From contig NZ_KB891907.1 of the NCBI RefSeq assembly GCF_000373585.1, positions 83,472-147,471 on the forward strand: a stretch of 64,000 nucleotides of DNA, in the 5' to 3' direction. The notes under the pieces were generated by a model, which had not been told where the DNA came from, did no database searches, and was given only the letters and a program-made list of their open reading frames with translations. The stretch's first letter is position 1; each line of letters opens with the position of its first letter. This DNA is from Streptomyces sp. MspMP-M5. GTDB taxonomy: Bacteria; Actinomycetota; Actinomycetes; Streptomycetales; Streptomycetaceae. Positions 1 to 8,625 of the stretch are shown here, in pieces. The translations under genes and the position numbers were made by a program.

Positions 1-493
1 GCCAGCGGCGTCCCGAGCCCTCGGCGTCGGGCCGCAGCCAGGCGAGAAACGCCTGCGCCGCCTGTTCGGCCGCGGCCGTGCCCGAGCCGGCGGGCGCGTC
101 CGTCCCGGTGATCTCGGCCATGGCCTGGGCGTATCCGGCTACGGCTGTCTCGCGGTCGGTGACGGTGACCCACAGGAGCAGGTCGACCTGCTCATCGTGC
201 CAGGCCCCACGCGCGATCCGGGCGGCCTGCTGCGTCTTGCCCACGCCCGCAGTGCCGACAAGTACCGTGCAGCGCGCCGCGGCCGGGGCGCCTGCGGCGT
301 TCGCCGGTCCTGTGACGCCCGTGCCCTCATCGAGTGCGAGGCGCGGCTGAAAGCAACGCACGGCAGCCGGAATGACCCCCACGAGAAGCGGCCAGGACGC
401 GGGGGGACGGGAACTGCCGTAGTACGAGACCTGGTCGGCGTGCCCGACGGCCACGCCGTGGTGACTGGCCTGGACTACGTGAGGCGCCGGCAC
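1..493 (-). CDS. NB-ARC/STAND ATPase, N-terminal part (runs off the left edge)
   Basis: The reverse strand is open from the left edge to about 590 and reads as a STAND-type regulatory ATPase. A Walker A loop (GTAGVGKTQ) lies about 80 residues after a GTG at 493, preceded by the lead-in VIPAAVRCFQPR, which resembles the segment before the NB-ARC domain in Streptomyces TPR proteins. After the P-loop come an Arg/Ala-rich helix and the strand DLLLWVTVTDRE. The C-terminal half, where TPR or other sensor repeats would lie, is outside the window. The start is uncertain: GTG at 493 has only a weak ribosome site and the frame stays open to the end of the upstream gene. It lies directly downstream of the small gene at 541-1017, and the two look co-transcribed. 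Domain assignment is firm; biological role (signalling or defence) is inference. Confidence 0.7.
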   Translation of the reverse strand, partial: MPAPHVVQASHHGVAVGHADQVSYYGSSRPPASWPLLVGVIPAAVRCFQPRLALDEGTGVTGPANAAGAPAAARCTVLVGTAGVGKTQQAARIARGAWHDEQVDLLLWVTVTDRETAVAGYAQAMAEITGTDAPAGSGTAAAEQAAQAFLAWLRPDAEGSGRRW

Positions 494-540
494 CTTGGAG
501 GAAGCGGAGGCGCGTGGGCTGGGGACGTCAGCCGGTTCGG

Positions 541-1017
541 TCAGCCCTGGGACGAAACCGGCGGCGGAGGGGGGCTGCTCAGATGCACACCTCCGTTGAC
601 CACCCCGCCGGCGACCGAATGATTGTCGGCGCTGACGTTCAGGTCCCCGCCAACGACCAAGCCGCCGTCCCCGACCACGGTTCCGGACGAGCGGTGCGCA
701 TCCAGGAGCGACTGCAACTCCGCGGCGGCGCGGTCGCGTTCGTCCTGTGTGAGGCCCTCAAGAAGGCCCTCGAACCGCGCCTGCCACAGGGCCTCCTGAC
801 GGATGCGGATCCGCTCCGCCGACCCGCCGTCGCCGGCGTCCAGCGCGGACGCGGTCTGATCGAGGCGCGCCAGTTCACCAGACTCCCGCTCAGCGTCCCC
901 GCGCCCGAACCACACGGCCACCCGCCGACGCAATCCGTCCCAGGCATCCGTACCGGCGGCTTGGACCACCGCCGTTCCCCCAGCGGTCGCCAGCACCGTC
1001 AAAGCCTCGGGCAGCAC
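541..1017 (-). CDS. Small partner protein of the NB-ARC ATPase (hypothetical)
   Basis: A 158-residue protein. The GTG start at 1017 was chosen because GAAGGGGG lies about 8 bases upstream; the open frame extends further but lacks protein character. The N-terminus is an Ala/Val-rich hydrophobic helix (LPEALTVLATAGGTAVVQAA), followed by a charged helical middle (residues about 30-105). A Gly/Asn/Val-rich tail (VVGDGGLVVGGDLNV) precedes a proline run at the C-terminus. Glycine-rich tails of this kind are common in small genes placed just before NB-ARC/TPR genes in Streptomyces. No enzymatic motif is visible. A membrane-anchored or adaptor role for the neighbouring STAND ATPase is inference from position. 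Confidence 0.65.
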   Translation of the reverse strand: MLPEALTVLATAGGTAVVQAAGTDAWDGLRRRVAVWFGRGDAERESGELARLDQTASALDAGDGGSAERIRIRQEALWQARFEGLLEGLTQDERDRAAAELQSLLDAHRSSGTVVGDGGLVVGGDLNVSADNHSVAGGVVNGGVHLSSPPPPPVSSQG

Positions 1018-1199
1018 GCGCCATCCCCCTTCTGCGCCGATCGCCAACGATGTCGTTGATCCTACCTTTCGGCGCCTCCTCGGCGCCGGGTGGTTTCTCC
1101 ACAAAGGATCCACACGGACGAGGATGCATCCATGCGTAGCCAGGCCCCCGTTCGCCCCGGCACCCCCCATCAGCCGGTGCGAAACCGGCACGATTGACG

Positions 1200-1580
1200 T
1201 CAGATGCTGCTGACACCGATCACGGCGGCCTGCCCGCGACGACTCCCGCAGAGACCGACACCACCTTCACTACCACCTTGACACCCAAGCCAGTCGGCCC
1301 AGTTCAGCGCACCGCACGACATCTGTGACCAGAGTTTGACGCGGCGTCGGATGGTGCGATCCGAGCAGCCTGGACTGGCGATCCGCTCGTATCCGGTGCC
1401 GTGGACCAGAGCCCGCCCAATGTGCTCGAAGACGATCCGGTCCGGGACCCGGCGACGGTGACAGCCCAGTGGGTGGGCCGGCGCATAGTCATCGCGCGCG
1501 GGCAGCAGTGCGGCGAACTGGTCCCACAGGGGTTCGAGCAGGCAGGATGGCACGGCAGGCACGAGCCCTCCAGTGATCAC
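1200..1580 (-). pseudogene. IS5-family transposase, N-terminal remnant
   Basis: The first 75 or so residues match the N-terminal helix-turn-helix region of Streptomyces IS5-type transposases, including the hallmark stretches HPLGCHRRRVPDRIVFEH and ASPGCSDRTIRRRVK. After about residue 92 the reading frame degenerates (GCQGGSEGG onward) and no DDE catalytic region follows, so the element is dead and cut at its 3' end. No clear terminal inverted repeats were found. It sits between the STAND gene pair and the marR gene and marks a recombination scar. Confidence 0.75.
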
Positions 1581-1674
1581 TGAGCGTAGAGAACTCCATG
1601 ATCACCCAGGTCCGTGCCTATTTCGTGCTCTTGAGTGACCAGCCGGCAGTGCCACCACCGTTCGCCAGCCGGTC

Positions 1675-2133
1675 TCAGTGGTGCCAAGCACGCCCGCCAG
1701 TGTTGTGGATGAATCGCTGCAGTACCTTGAGGGTGCTCAGGTACTCCTCTCCGGAGATGCCCGCGTGCCGTTCCGCCCGCAACTCGTCCTGGAGGGCCGC
1801 GGCCTTGTCGTAGAACGCCCGGCCTTCCGTGGTGATGCCGAGGCATCCCTTGGCGTCCTCGGTGATCCAGCCTTGGGCGATGGTCTTGTCGATCTCCGAC
1901 TCCATGGCTTCCGGACCTGTGTCGAGGTAGTTCCGGAGGAGGCGGGACACCTCGCCGCGGGGTTTGACGGTGTCGGCGGGTGCGACCTGCGCGAGAACCC
2001 ACCACTGCGGCTGGGTAGTGCCGATCCCGGCGAGGGCTGCCCGGGTGCGGGTGACGACGGCCTTGTAGGCCGCCCAACTCCAGTAGCCTATCGGCTGCTC
2101 GATCAGTTCGGCGTCGCTGTGCGAGTACTCCAT
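1675..2133 (-). CDS. MarR-family winged-helix transcriptional regulator
   Basis: A 152-residue protein of normal MarR length. ATG at 2133 has a good ribosome site (GGCGGAGG). Helices at the N-terminus (IGYWSWAAYKAVVTRTRAAL) would form the dimer interface. The middle reads as the winged helix (VKPRGEVSRLLRNYLDTG as recognition region, then ITEDAKGCLGITTEGRAFYDKAA as wing and return helix). MarR proteins usually repress their own gene and adjacent transport or detoxification genes and are released by small phenolic or oxidised ligands. The promoter immediately upstream carries a perfect 16-bp palindrome. No partner gene lies beside it; a matching promoter element lies 44 kb away in front of the ABC exporter gene. 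Confidence 0.85.
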   Translation of the reverse strand: MEYSHSDAELIEQPIGYWSWAAYKAVVTRTRAALAGIGTTQPQWWVLAQVAPADTVKPRGEVSRLLRNYLDTGPEAMESEIDKTIAQGWITEDAKGCLGITTEGRAFYDKAAALQDELRAERHAGISGEEYLSTLKVLQRFIHNTGGRAWHH

Positions 2134-2176
2134 GGCCGGCCCCTCCGCCTTTGCCCAAGCTGGTTCGACGAGATCG

Positions 2177-2210
2177 ACCGTAGAAAATCAACCTAACTTG
2201 AGGTCAAGTT
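2177..2210 (-). promoter_or_regulatory. marR promoter with palindrome and 19-bp -35/-10 spacer
   Basis: Read on the minus strand, TTGACC (-35, 2202-2207) and TACGGT (-10, 2177-2182) are separated by exactly 19 bp, the long spacing typical of MerR-family activated promoters. A perfect 16-bp palindrome, AACTTGAGGTCAAGTT (2195-2210), covers the -35. The plus-strand stretch TCAACCTAACTTGAGGTCAAG minus its last base, within 2188-2208, differs at two positions from the ABC-exporter promoter near 46.4 kb. Binding could be by the MarR product itself (palindrome) or by a SoxR/MerR-type activator (half-site TTGAGG plus spacing). Confidence 0.6.
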
Positions 2211-2428
2211 CGTTCGGCCACGTTCTATCTCTTTCGATCAGGAGCGCCACCAGATCAGAGGGCTGCGACATCGCTCGCTCCTCTTACGTCACGCTCCGCA
2301 TGCTCATCCGACGCTCGATGAGCCGCTATCGCTGGGACGGCCGCTCTGCCACCCGACACCTCAAGTGATCCATTTGCCGGTCGGTCTAAGCTCGTGGCAG
2401 GAGCACGGGGGCGCGTATGAGGGGGGCC

Positions 2429-3352
2429 ATGAGCCGGGTTGTCGTGGTGCATGGGGTGGGGCGGCAACTTGACACCGCTGAGACCCTGTTGGCGGAATTT
2501 GAGCCAGCGCTGCGTGGTGGGGTCGGACTCGCACTGCGTCGGAATCCCACGCTCGGGCGGCTGACGGACGACGACATCGCCTGCGCCGGATATGGGGACC
2601 TCTACCGGCAGCCCGGCACGCGCGGCGAGCCGTACTACCGGGCGGAGGACGTGGAGCCAGGGTTCGAGGCCGAGTTGCTGGAGACCTGGTGGCGGGAGGC
2701 GGCTCGGCTGGACCCCTCTACCCCCGGACCGGACACCGTAGGGCCGCACGGTACGGGCTCCGGTCCCACAGCCCGTGGCGCCGTCGGCCGTCTTGCCTGC
2801 CGCCCCCTGTCTGTGGACCGGGTTCGCCGCGCCCTGCACGCTCTCACCCGCACTCGATTCTTCGGTGCCGTCTCCGACCGGCTACTCATCTCGGACCTCA
2901 AGCAGGTGCGTCGCTACTTCACGGAGCCCAAGCTGCGTGAAGACGTACGGGCTCGGGCTGCGGAGCTGATCACGCTGGACACACGGGTGGTCGTGGGTCA
3001 CTCGCTGGGCTCGGTGGTTGCCTACGAGGTGCTGTGCGCGCTCCGGCCGGAGCGGCCGCCGCTGATCCTGGTCACCCTCGGCTCTCCGCTGGGTCTGGCC
3101 GGGCTGGTCTTCGACCGCCCACAGCCCGCACCGCAGCAGGACGGTACAGGGGTCTGGCCGGCCCCAGTCAAGCAATGGACCAACCTGGCCGACAGCGGTG
3201 ACGTGGTCGCGCTCGTCCGCGAACTGGCGCCCCGGTTCGGACCGGAAGTTCTGGACCTGCTCGTGGACAATGGCTCGGAGATGCACAGCATGCGTGCCTA
3301 CCTGACGGCGGTGGAGACCGGGTCGGCGATCGCCATGGGGCTGGCTCGGTGA
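2429..3352 (+). CDS. Alpha/beta hydrolase paired with the caspase-NTPase gene
   Basis: A 307-residue alpha/beta-hydrolase-fold protein. ATG at 2429 was preferred over ATG 2417 because it is preceded by GAGGGGGG. The oxyanion strand VVVVHGVGRQ is at the extreme N-terminus and the nucleophile elbow GHSLGS has Ser at about 192. A later segment (TLGSPLGL...WTNLADSGDVVAL) resembles lipase/acyltransferase folds in which an Asp follows the substrate loop, and an acidic/His region at the C-terminus (MHSMRAYL) could supply the catalytic His. There is no signal peptide or membrane span, so it is cytoplasmic. It ends 10 bases before the caspase-like gene, indicating one operon. The pairing suggests a protease-plus-lipase effector module; the substrate is unknown. 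Confidence 0.75.
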   Translation: MSRVVVVHGVGRQLDTAETLLAEFEPALRGGVGLALRRNPTLGRLTDDDIACAGYGDLYRQPGTRGEPYYRAEDVEPGFEAELLETWWREAARLDPSTPGPDTVGPHGTGSGPTARGAVGRLACRPLSVDRVRRALHALTRTRFFGAVSDRLLISDLKQVRRYFTEPKLREDVRARAAELITLDTRVVVGHSLGSVVAYEVLCALRPERPPLILVTLGSPLGLAGLVFDRPQPAPQQDGTGVWPAPVKQWTNLADSGDVVALVRELAPRFGPEVLDLLVDNGSEMHSMRAYLTAVETGSAIAMGLAR

Positions 3353-3362
3353 CCACGACCCG

Positions 3363-4460
3363 ATGGTCGGCGCCGCTGCAACAGGCGCACCGAACGGCCA
3401 GGCTGCCGACGGGCTCAACCGGTATGTCTTCGCCTTCGGCACCGGCACCTTCACCGCCGATCCGCTGTTGGAAAACCTGCCCGGCGTGGTCGAGGACCTG
3501 CGGCGGGTCATAGCTCTCTTTTCCTCCCTCGGATACGCGGAGATCCTCCCGGAGCTCGCCCGTGCACCCGATGCCCAGCAGGTGCGCGCCGGTCTGGAGG
3601 ACTGGCTCAAGGCGGACGAGCGCTGCAAGGAGGACGTGCTCGTCGTGTACTACGCAGGGCATGGCCTGCGCGATGACCGCTACCACCGGCTCACCTGCCG
3701 CAACAGCCGTCGAAGCCGCGTGACCACCACCCTCGCCTCCCGCGAACTCGCGGACTTGCTGGCCGACACCCAGGTCGGGCACGTCCTACTGCTGCTCGAC
3801 ACCTGTTACGCCGAACTGGGCGCGGCCGAGATCGTGAACGCCACCGGCCAGCTGGTGGACTACCGGCCCCCGGGGGCCGACGGGCTGTGGCTGGTGGCCT
3901 CTGCCCGCTCCCGCGAGCTCGCGTACGACCATGCTTTCGTGACCGCTCTGGAGGCCGCAGTGCGCGCGGGCACGGCCGGGATGCGGCAGCGGTACCTGGA
4001 TATTCCCACGGTGATCGACCAGGTCAACGACCATTTCCGAGGGCACCGCCCGGACCAGTGCGCCAGCTATCACGCGGTATCCGGCCGGGCGGTCCCGCCG
4101 TTCTTGCCCAACCCGAAGTACCGGCCCGGCCTGCCTGACGAGGCGATGGATGTGGAGTCGCAGCGGGAGTGGACCGCGCACTTCGGTCCGCGGAGCCGCG
4201 GTGTGGAGTACGCGAGCGAGCCGGGCGACTGGTTCACCGGGCGTCTGCAGGCCCTGGCCACGCTGGTGGGCTGGCTGCGCGATCCCGTCCACGATGCCCG
4301 GGCGCGGGTGGTGACCGGAGATCCGGGATCCGGCAAGTCGGCCGTCCTGGGCCGGCTGCTCACGCTGGCCTGCCCGGACCACCCGGAAGCGCCTGCGCAC
4401 CTGCTGCTGCCACCCGGCTCGGTCACGGTCTCCGTGCACGCGCACGGCACCACCCTGGAA
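3363..4460 (+). pseudogene. Caspase-like (C14) protease fused to P-loop NTPase, 3'-truncated by phage DNA
   Basis: Residues about 20-250 form a caspase/metacaspase fold. The catalytic His is in VVYYAGHG (His100) and the catalytic Cys in LLLLDTCYAE (Cys148). A linker leads to a STAND-type P-loop, GDPGSGKSA (about 319-327). At about residue 366, where the NTPase should continue (VSVHAHGTTLE), the frame passes into phage portal sequence (RRLAAYKVLAAYDNN), so the rest of the NTPase and any C-terminal sensor are lost. The protease half is intact and could still be made as a chimera ending near 4748. Bacterial caspase-STAND proteins are proposed conflict or cell-suicide proteins; here the NTP switch is broken. 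It follows the alpha/beta hydrolase gene by 10 bases. Confidence 0.8.
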
Positions 4461-6066
4461 AGGCCGCCGCAGGAGATGCGGCGTCTGGCCGCCTACAAGG
4501 TGCTGGCGGCGTACGACAACAACCAGGCCGGACAGCTGGCGGCCGACGCCGATTCCGCCTCGGAGCGCCGGGAGTTGGGGGATGCCTCAAAGGTCGTGGA
4601 CACGGCGCTGGGGTATCTCCTGGGGTCGGAGCAGAAGGTCACGGTGGAAGGTGCTGAGCACGCCGAGGGCGACGTGCCGAGGCCGGGGCGGCGGGGGCCG
4701 CCGCGGTGCAGGAGCGGCTTCGGCAGTGGGCCACCAAGGAGTTGCTGATGCTGCGGATCCAGCAGGCCGAACGGTCCGCTGTGCTGCTGGGGGACAGCGT
4801 GTACGCGTTGGTGTGGGATCCGGTCAAGCAGCGTCCGACGCTGAGGGTGTACGACCCGGGGTTCTACTTCCCGCAGTGGGACGACGACCAGGACCAGGAC
4901 TTCCCGACGCGGGTGCATCTGGCGTGGGAGCTGCCGGAGGACCCGGAGGCGGGTCTGAAGGCGCGGGTTCGGCGGGTGACCTACGAGCTGGGGCCGATCT
5001 CCGAGGACGACGCGAGCGTGGTGCGGGAGTGCCCGTGGGAGCCGGGACGGCCGTCGCGGATGACGTGCTTTCTGACGGACTCGGAGTGGTTGCTGGAGGA
5101 CCTTAAGCAAGGTGAGACGCTGGACCGGTTGCCGATGGGCACGGCCGCCTTCCGGGTACGGCCTGACGGCACGGAGCTGAACCGGCTGGACTTGTGGATC
5201 GACTTCGTGCCCGTCATCCACATCGCGAACACGATCCCGCACGGCGGGGAGCACTGGGGGCAGTCGGTGATCGCGAAGGTGCTCCAGGGCCTGGATGAGC
5301 TGGCGGCCACCGATTCGGACAGCGCGGCTGCGTCGGCGACGACGGGGACGCCGATCATCGGGCTGGCGGGGACGCGGCTGCCGGTGGACCGCGCGACGGG
5401 TACGCCGGTGCAGCTGACGGTGGAGGCCGGCGCCGTGTGGCAGCTGGGGGACTCCGGGCGGATGGACGCCCTGGGCACCTCACCGCAGCTGGCCGAACTC
5501 CGCGCGCGGGTGGAGCGCCTGATGGACCGCATCGCGTCCAACTCGCCTGTCACGGCTGCCGGGTTGGGGACGCTGGACGCGTCTCAGGTGCCGTCGGGGT
5601 GCGCGCTGAAGCTGGCGCTCGGGCCGCTGGATGCGCTGGTGGGGTCGATGCGGCTGCCAAGAGGCGCAAGTATCAGCTGCTGTTGAAGGTGGTGCAGCGG
5701 CTGTACCAGGCGGGACGGGCGGAGGGGTGGCCGGCGGGGGAGTCGCTTTCCGCGCGGCTGGTGTGGGCGCCGCATACGCCGACGGATCGGGCGGCGGTGC
5801 TGGACGAGGTTGTCCAGGCGTACGGGGCTGGGGTGTTGTCGTTGGAGACTGCGGTGGGGAAGCTGATGGACGCGGGCTATCCGGTCAAGGATGCCGCCGG
5901 GGAGGTGGCGCGGATCCGTGAGGCTGCGGTGCAGAAGCAGCAGGCCGCGCCGGCGGCAATGCCAGGAGCAGTCAGCGAAGGCCATGGCCGAGGGACGGGC
6001 GGAACCGAGCGCAACGCTGATCGGGGGTCGGGTACGTTCGGGTTCGAAGCGTCGGCCGGGCGGTAG
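4461..6066 (+). pseudogene. Phage portal protein, decayed (two frameshifts)
   Basis: Portal homology begins in the caspase frame (RRLAAYKVLAAYDNN, then VVDTALGYLLGSEQKVTVEG). It continues from about 4680 in a second frame (QERLRQWATKELLMLRIQQ, LGDSVYALVWDP, YDPGFYFPQW, VPVIHIANTIPHGG). From about 5655 it moves to a third frame (KRRKYQLLLKVVQRLYQAGR). Both shifts fit single-base deletions: one near 4677-4680 (GCC GAG GCC restored by one base) and one at 5655 (CTGGCC to CTGCC before AAGAGG). The order and character match the portal protein of actinophage packaging modules. No terminase, protease or capsid genes flank it, so this is an isolated fragment joined to host sequence. Confidence 0.8.
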
Positions 6067-6395
6067 TAGCCGACGGCTGCGTTGCTGAACTGAGGTGGCG
6101 GATGCGGGGCCCTCTTCACTGCAGTCCTATTTCAACCTGGCTGATTTGACGCGATATTGACGGGTCGGGAGATCATTGCCACAGCGCCACTGTGACGCAA
6201 TGTGTTTGACTGGCGTGGAGTCGAACTCGACGCTTGCCTCCGTGGAAGACCGGCGAGCGAATCTGTGGTTCCCGCGGCCTGGTCGACTGCGTTTGAGGGG
6301 CCCGGTCTGCTAGCGACAAAAGGGCAATGATAGGTTACAGCCGGTCCGGTTCCGCGCCATACGAGCGTGCCAAGAGGCGTGCCAGGGGGTAGGCG
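6067..6395 (+). other. Gene-free stretch before the type VII-like cassette
   Basis: No coding frame with Streptomyces-like codon use was found. The sequence is less GC-rich than its surroundings (for example GATTTGACGCGATATTGACG near 6144) and probably contains the promoter of the cassette starting at 6396. No clear -35/-10 pair could be fixed by eye. Confidence 0.4.
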
Positions 6396-6746
6396 ATGGC
6401 AATTTCTGACGGATTTCATGCTGACGTGGACGAGCTTGGGGGACTGTCCCGGAAGCTGCTGCAGAGCGCCGAGTCTATGAGTCGAGCGTCACGGAGTCTG
6501 CAGCAAGCAAGCGTCAACGACCTTGGTAATGCGGACATTGATGAAAGTGCGTCCGACTTCAGAGACTCATGGGATTACGGTATCGGCCAGATCGTCAAGA
6601 CGCAGTTGGCGCTTCATCAGGGCCTGGAAGCGACGGCGCGGGCTTACCACGAGACGGACACCGCTATTCAGGAGGCGCTGTCGAAGGGCCAGAGAGCCGA
6701 TACGTCGGGTGGCGGTAAGGGCGGCGCCAAGTCTCCCTTTGGGTAA
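6396..6746 (+). CDS. ESX/WXG100-like small helical protein
   Basis: A 116-residue protein predicted as a two-helix hairpin. The first helix is VDELGGLSRKLLQSAESMSRASRSLQQ. A turn contains DFRDSWDYG, the position where WXG100 proteins carry Trp-x-Gly; here it is Trp-Asp-Tyr-Gly, so the motif is imperfect. The second helix runs through GQIVKTQLALHQGLEATARAYHETDTAIQEAL. The tail is Gly/Lys-rich. Length and architecture fit ESX-type secreted or chaperone-like proteins. ATG at 6396 follows GGGGGTAGGCG. It heads a same-strand cassette of four genes. No EccC-type ATPase or other ESX machinery is in the window, so export would depend on a system elsewhere. Confidence 0.65.
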   Translation: MAISDGFHADVDELGGLSRKLLQSAESMSRASRSLQQASVNDLGNADIDESASDFRDSWDYGIGQIVKTQLALHQGLEATARAYHETDTAIQEALSKGQRADTSGGGKGGAKSPFG

Positions 6747-6787
6747 GTGAGTGCGAGCATCTGTAGTGGTCGGGGGAGCGATAGACG

Positions 6788-7987
6788 ATGTCATTGGCTG
6801 AGCAGCTTTGGGGATACGGCGGCGGCGACCCGTACGAGAACAATGGAAGTTTTCCGGGGCTGCAATTCAATCCGGCCCCTGGGAGGGTTCAGGCCGTTCA
6901 GGATGTCCTCGACGACCTGGGACGGGCCAACAAGGACATCCGTTCAGCCATGGACGTCGTGCTGGGTATCCACAACGGCAGCTCCTGGACTGGCGAGGCT
7001 GCCGAAGGATTCCGCGAGAAGACTGCCTGTCTTCCCGGGATGCTGGCCACCGCGGGTCTGAGTTTCCAGAAGGCCACCGAAGCCCTGACGGTGTGGCACT
7101 CGCAGCTGGAGACCATGCAGTCACGGGCCGGCCAGCACGAGAAGGCTGCCAAGGCGGCGCGGGAGCGGGCCGACCGAGCGTCTAAGAACCCCAACCTGGG
7201 CCTGCTCGGCGACGGTTCACTCAACCTCTCGGAGCTGGTCAGCGACGAGCAGATCGAGCGGCACAACCGCGCCGTGGAAGAACTCAACGCCGCCAACGCC
7301 GAACTCGAAGGCATCATTTCCCGCGCCAACGGGATCCGAACGCAGCACGAGGAACTCGCCGGCACGGTGGCCGCCGTGCTGAAAGATGCCGGAGAGCAGG
7401 CGCCGGACGCCCCGGGGCTGCTGGACAGCCTCAAGAACCTGGCCATGAGCGTTCTGACGTTCCAGAACGAACTGGCCAACTGGGTCAAGGAGCACGCCAA
7501 CGCCATCGCCGCCATCGGCGACGTGCTGTCGCTGGTGAGCACGACGATCGGCACCATCGGACTGGCCTGCGACATGGTCGGTCTCGGCATTGTCGGCGGT
7601 CCGCTCGGAGGTATAGCGGCGGTGTTCTCCGGTGGCGCCCTGGTAGCGCATGGCGCGGCCAAGCTGGCGGGGGCGGACGTTTCGGCCGCGACCCTTGGGT
7701 GGGACGGGCTGGGGATAATCAGTGGGGGCGTGGGAAGCGCCGCACTCGAAGACGGCGGGAAGCTGCTGACAAAGATCCCGAAAATCATCGGCGCAGAGCG
7801 TGGTGTGACGGGGACAGGGACGGTCCAGACAATCCTGGGCCTGATGGGGGACGACAGCGTGCTGAAGCACTTCGCCCCCCAGGACGACATACAACGGCAG
7901 ATGAGCATCGGAGGCACCGTGCCGCTTTTCCTTGCCCTCAAGAACGCCTGGGACTCGGGTAGCGAGAAGGACAGGAGCGCCCAGTGA
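6788..7987 (+). CDS. Putative type VII-secreted protein with WXG-like N-terminus and hydrophobic C-terminal half
   Basis: A 399-residue protein. The N-terminal 110 residues are helical with a WxG motif in NGSSWTGEAAEGFREK, like the T7SS-signal domain of large actinobacterial secreted proteins. A long coiled-coil region follows (about 110-210: repeated Glu/Lys/Ala heptads such as RAVEELNAANAELEGIISRA). From about 235 to 310 two or three hydrophobic Gly-rich segments (AIAAIGDVLSLVSTTIGTIGLACDMVGLG, GGPLGGIAAVFSGGALVAHGAAKLAG) could insert into membrane. No nuclease, ADP-ribosyltransferase or other toxin motif is seen at the C-terminus, unlike polymorphic toxins of this architecture. It starts 41 bases after the ESX-like gene and overlaps the next gene by four bases. 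Confidence 0.7.
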   Translation: MSLAEQLWGYGGGDPYENNGSFPGLQFNPAPGRVQAVQDVLDDLGRANKDIRSAMDVVLGIHNGSSWTGEAAEGFREKTACLPGMLATAGLSFQKATEALTVWHSQLETMQSRAGQHEKAAKAARERADRASKNPNLGLLGDGSLNLSELVSDEQIERHNRAVEELNAANAELEGIISRANGIRTQHEELAGTVAAVLKDAGEQAPDAPGLLDSLKNLAMSVLTFQNELANWVKEHANAIAAIGDVLSLVSTTIGTIGLACDMVGLGIVGGPLGGIAAVFSGGALVAHGAAKLAGADVSAATLGWDGLGIISGGVGSAALEDGGKLLTKIPKIIGAERGVTGTGTVQTILGLMGDDSVLKHFAPQDDIQRQMSIGGTVPLFLALKNAWDSGSEKDRSAQ

Positions 7988-8625
7988 GGGGGAGTCTCTG
8001 GCCGGTTCTGTGCGTGCTGCTGCTGATGGGCATGGTGGCTCTGATCACGTCACTGGTGAACCGGACACCGGCGACGACTGCCCGGAAGCGGACGGAGGTC
8101 CGCGTTCCCGAGCCTGCCAGCGGGCGGGAGTACGCCGTCTGGCTGGCACGTCAACAGGGCTATGACCTCTCGCATCGTGTGGGCGGCAGAACTTCCCTGT
8201 ACCTCGTCTTCCGACCCTCGCCCCGCTATTGGCCGCCGAAGCTGGGCGGTCCCGTGGGGGGTGTCGCCCTGCCGGCAGGGTATCCGCCGCCGTCTCCCGA
8301 GGAACTGCGGGGCATCCGGGGGGAGATCCGGCGAACCGAGAACCTCAGTACCGGACTTTTCCTGGCGAACTTCGGGTTGTCCGCCGGGGTGGTGTACGGG
8401 TTTGAGGCCGTACACCGGTGGCACGCCGGCACCGAGGCGAAGGCCGCGCTGGTGATCGCGGCAGTGACTGCGGTGATGGCGATTCTGGCCACGCTCAAGC
8501 TCTTGAAGGATCGACGCCGGCGGCGTCTTAAGTTCGACTTCTCGACTCCTCCGGACTCTCCGCCGGACTCAGAACTGGGCGGCATGCCGCCTTCTGGTAA
8601 TTGGAGTGAAGGACCCAGGCAGTGA
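7984..8625 (+). CDS. Membrane protein of the type VII-like cassette (hypothetical)
   Basis: A 213-residue protein starting at GTG 7984, overlapping the previous stop (GTGA), which signals translational coupling. One N-terminal membrane helix (WPVLCVLLLMGMVALITSLV) is followed by about 85 soluble residues. Two further helices (LSTGLFLANFGLSAGVVYGF and ALVIAAVTAVMAILATLKLL) and a basic, then Pro/Ser-rich cytoplasmic tail complete it. No catalytic motif is recognised. Its coupling to the ESX-like genes suggests it anchors or partners the secreted protein; that is inference. Confidence 0.65.
   Translation: MRGSLWPVLCVLLLMGMVALITSLVNRTPATTARKRTEVRVPEPASGREYAVWLARQQGYDLSHRVGGRTSLYLVFRPSPRYWPPKLGGPVGGVALPAGYPPPSPEELRGIRGEIRRTENLSTGLFLANFGLSAGVVYGFEAVHRWHAGTEAKAALVIAAVTAVMAILATLKLLKDRRRRRLKFDFSTPPDSPPDSELGGMPPSGNWSEGPRQ

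Noticed and set aside
6898..7941. 347-codon minus-strand frame over the T7SS-like gene
   Set aside because: Ser/Ala/Arg-rich antisense frame; the plus strand has the WxG motif, coiled coil and overlapping neighbours.
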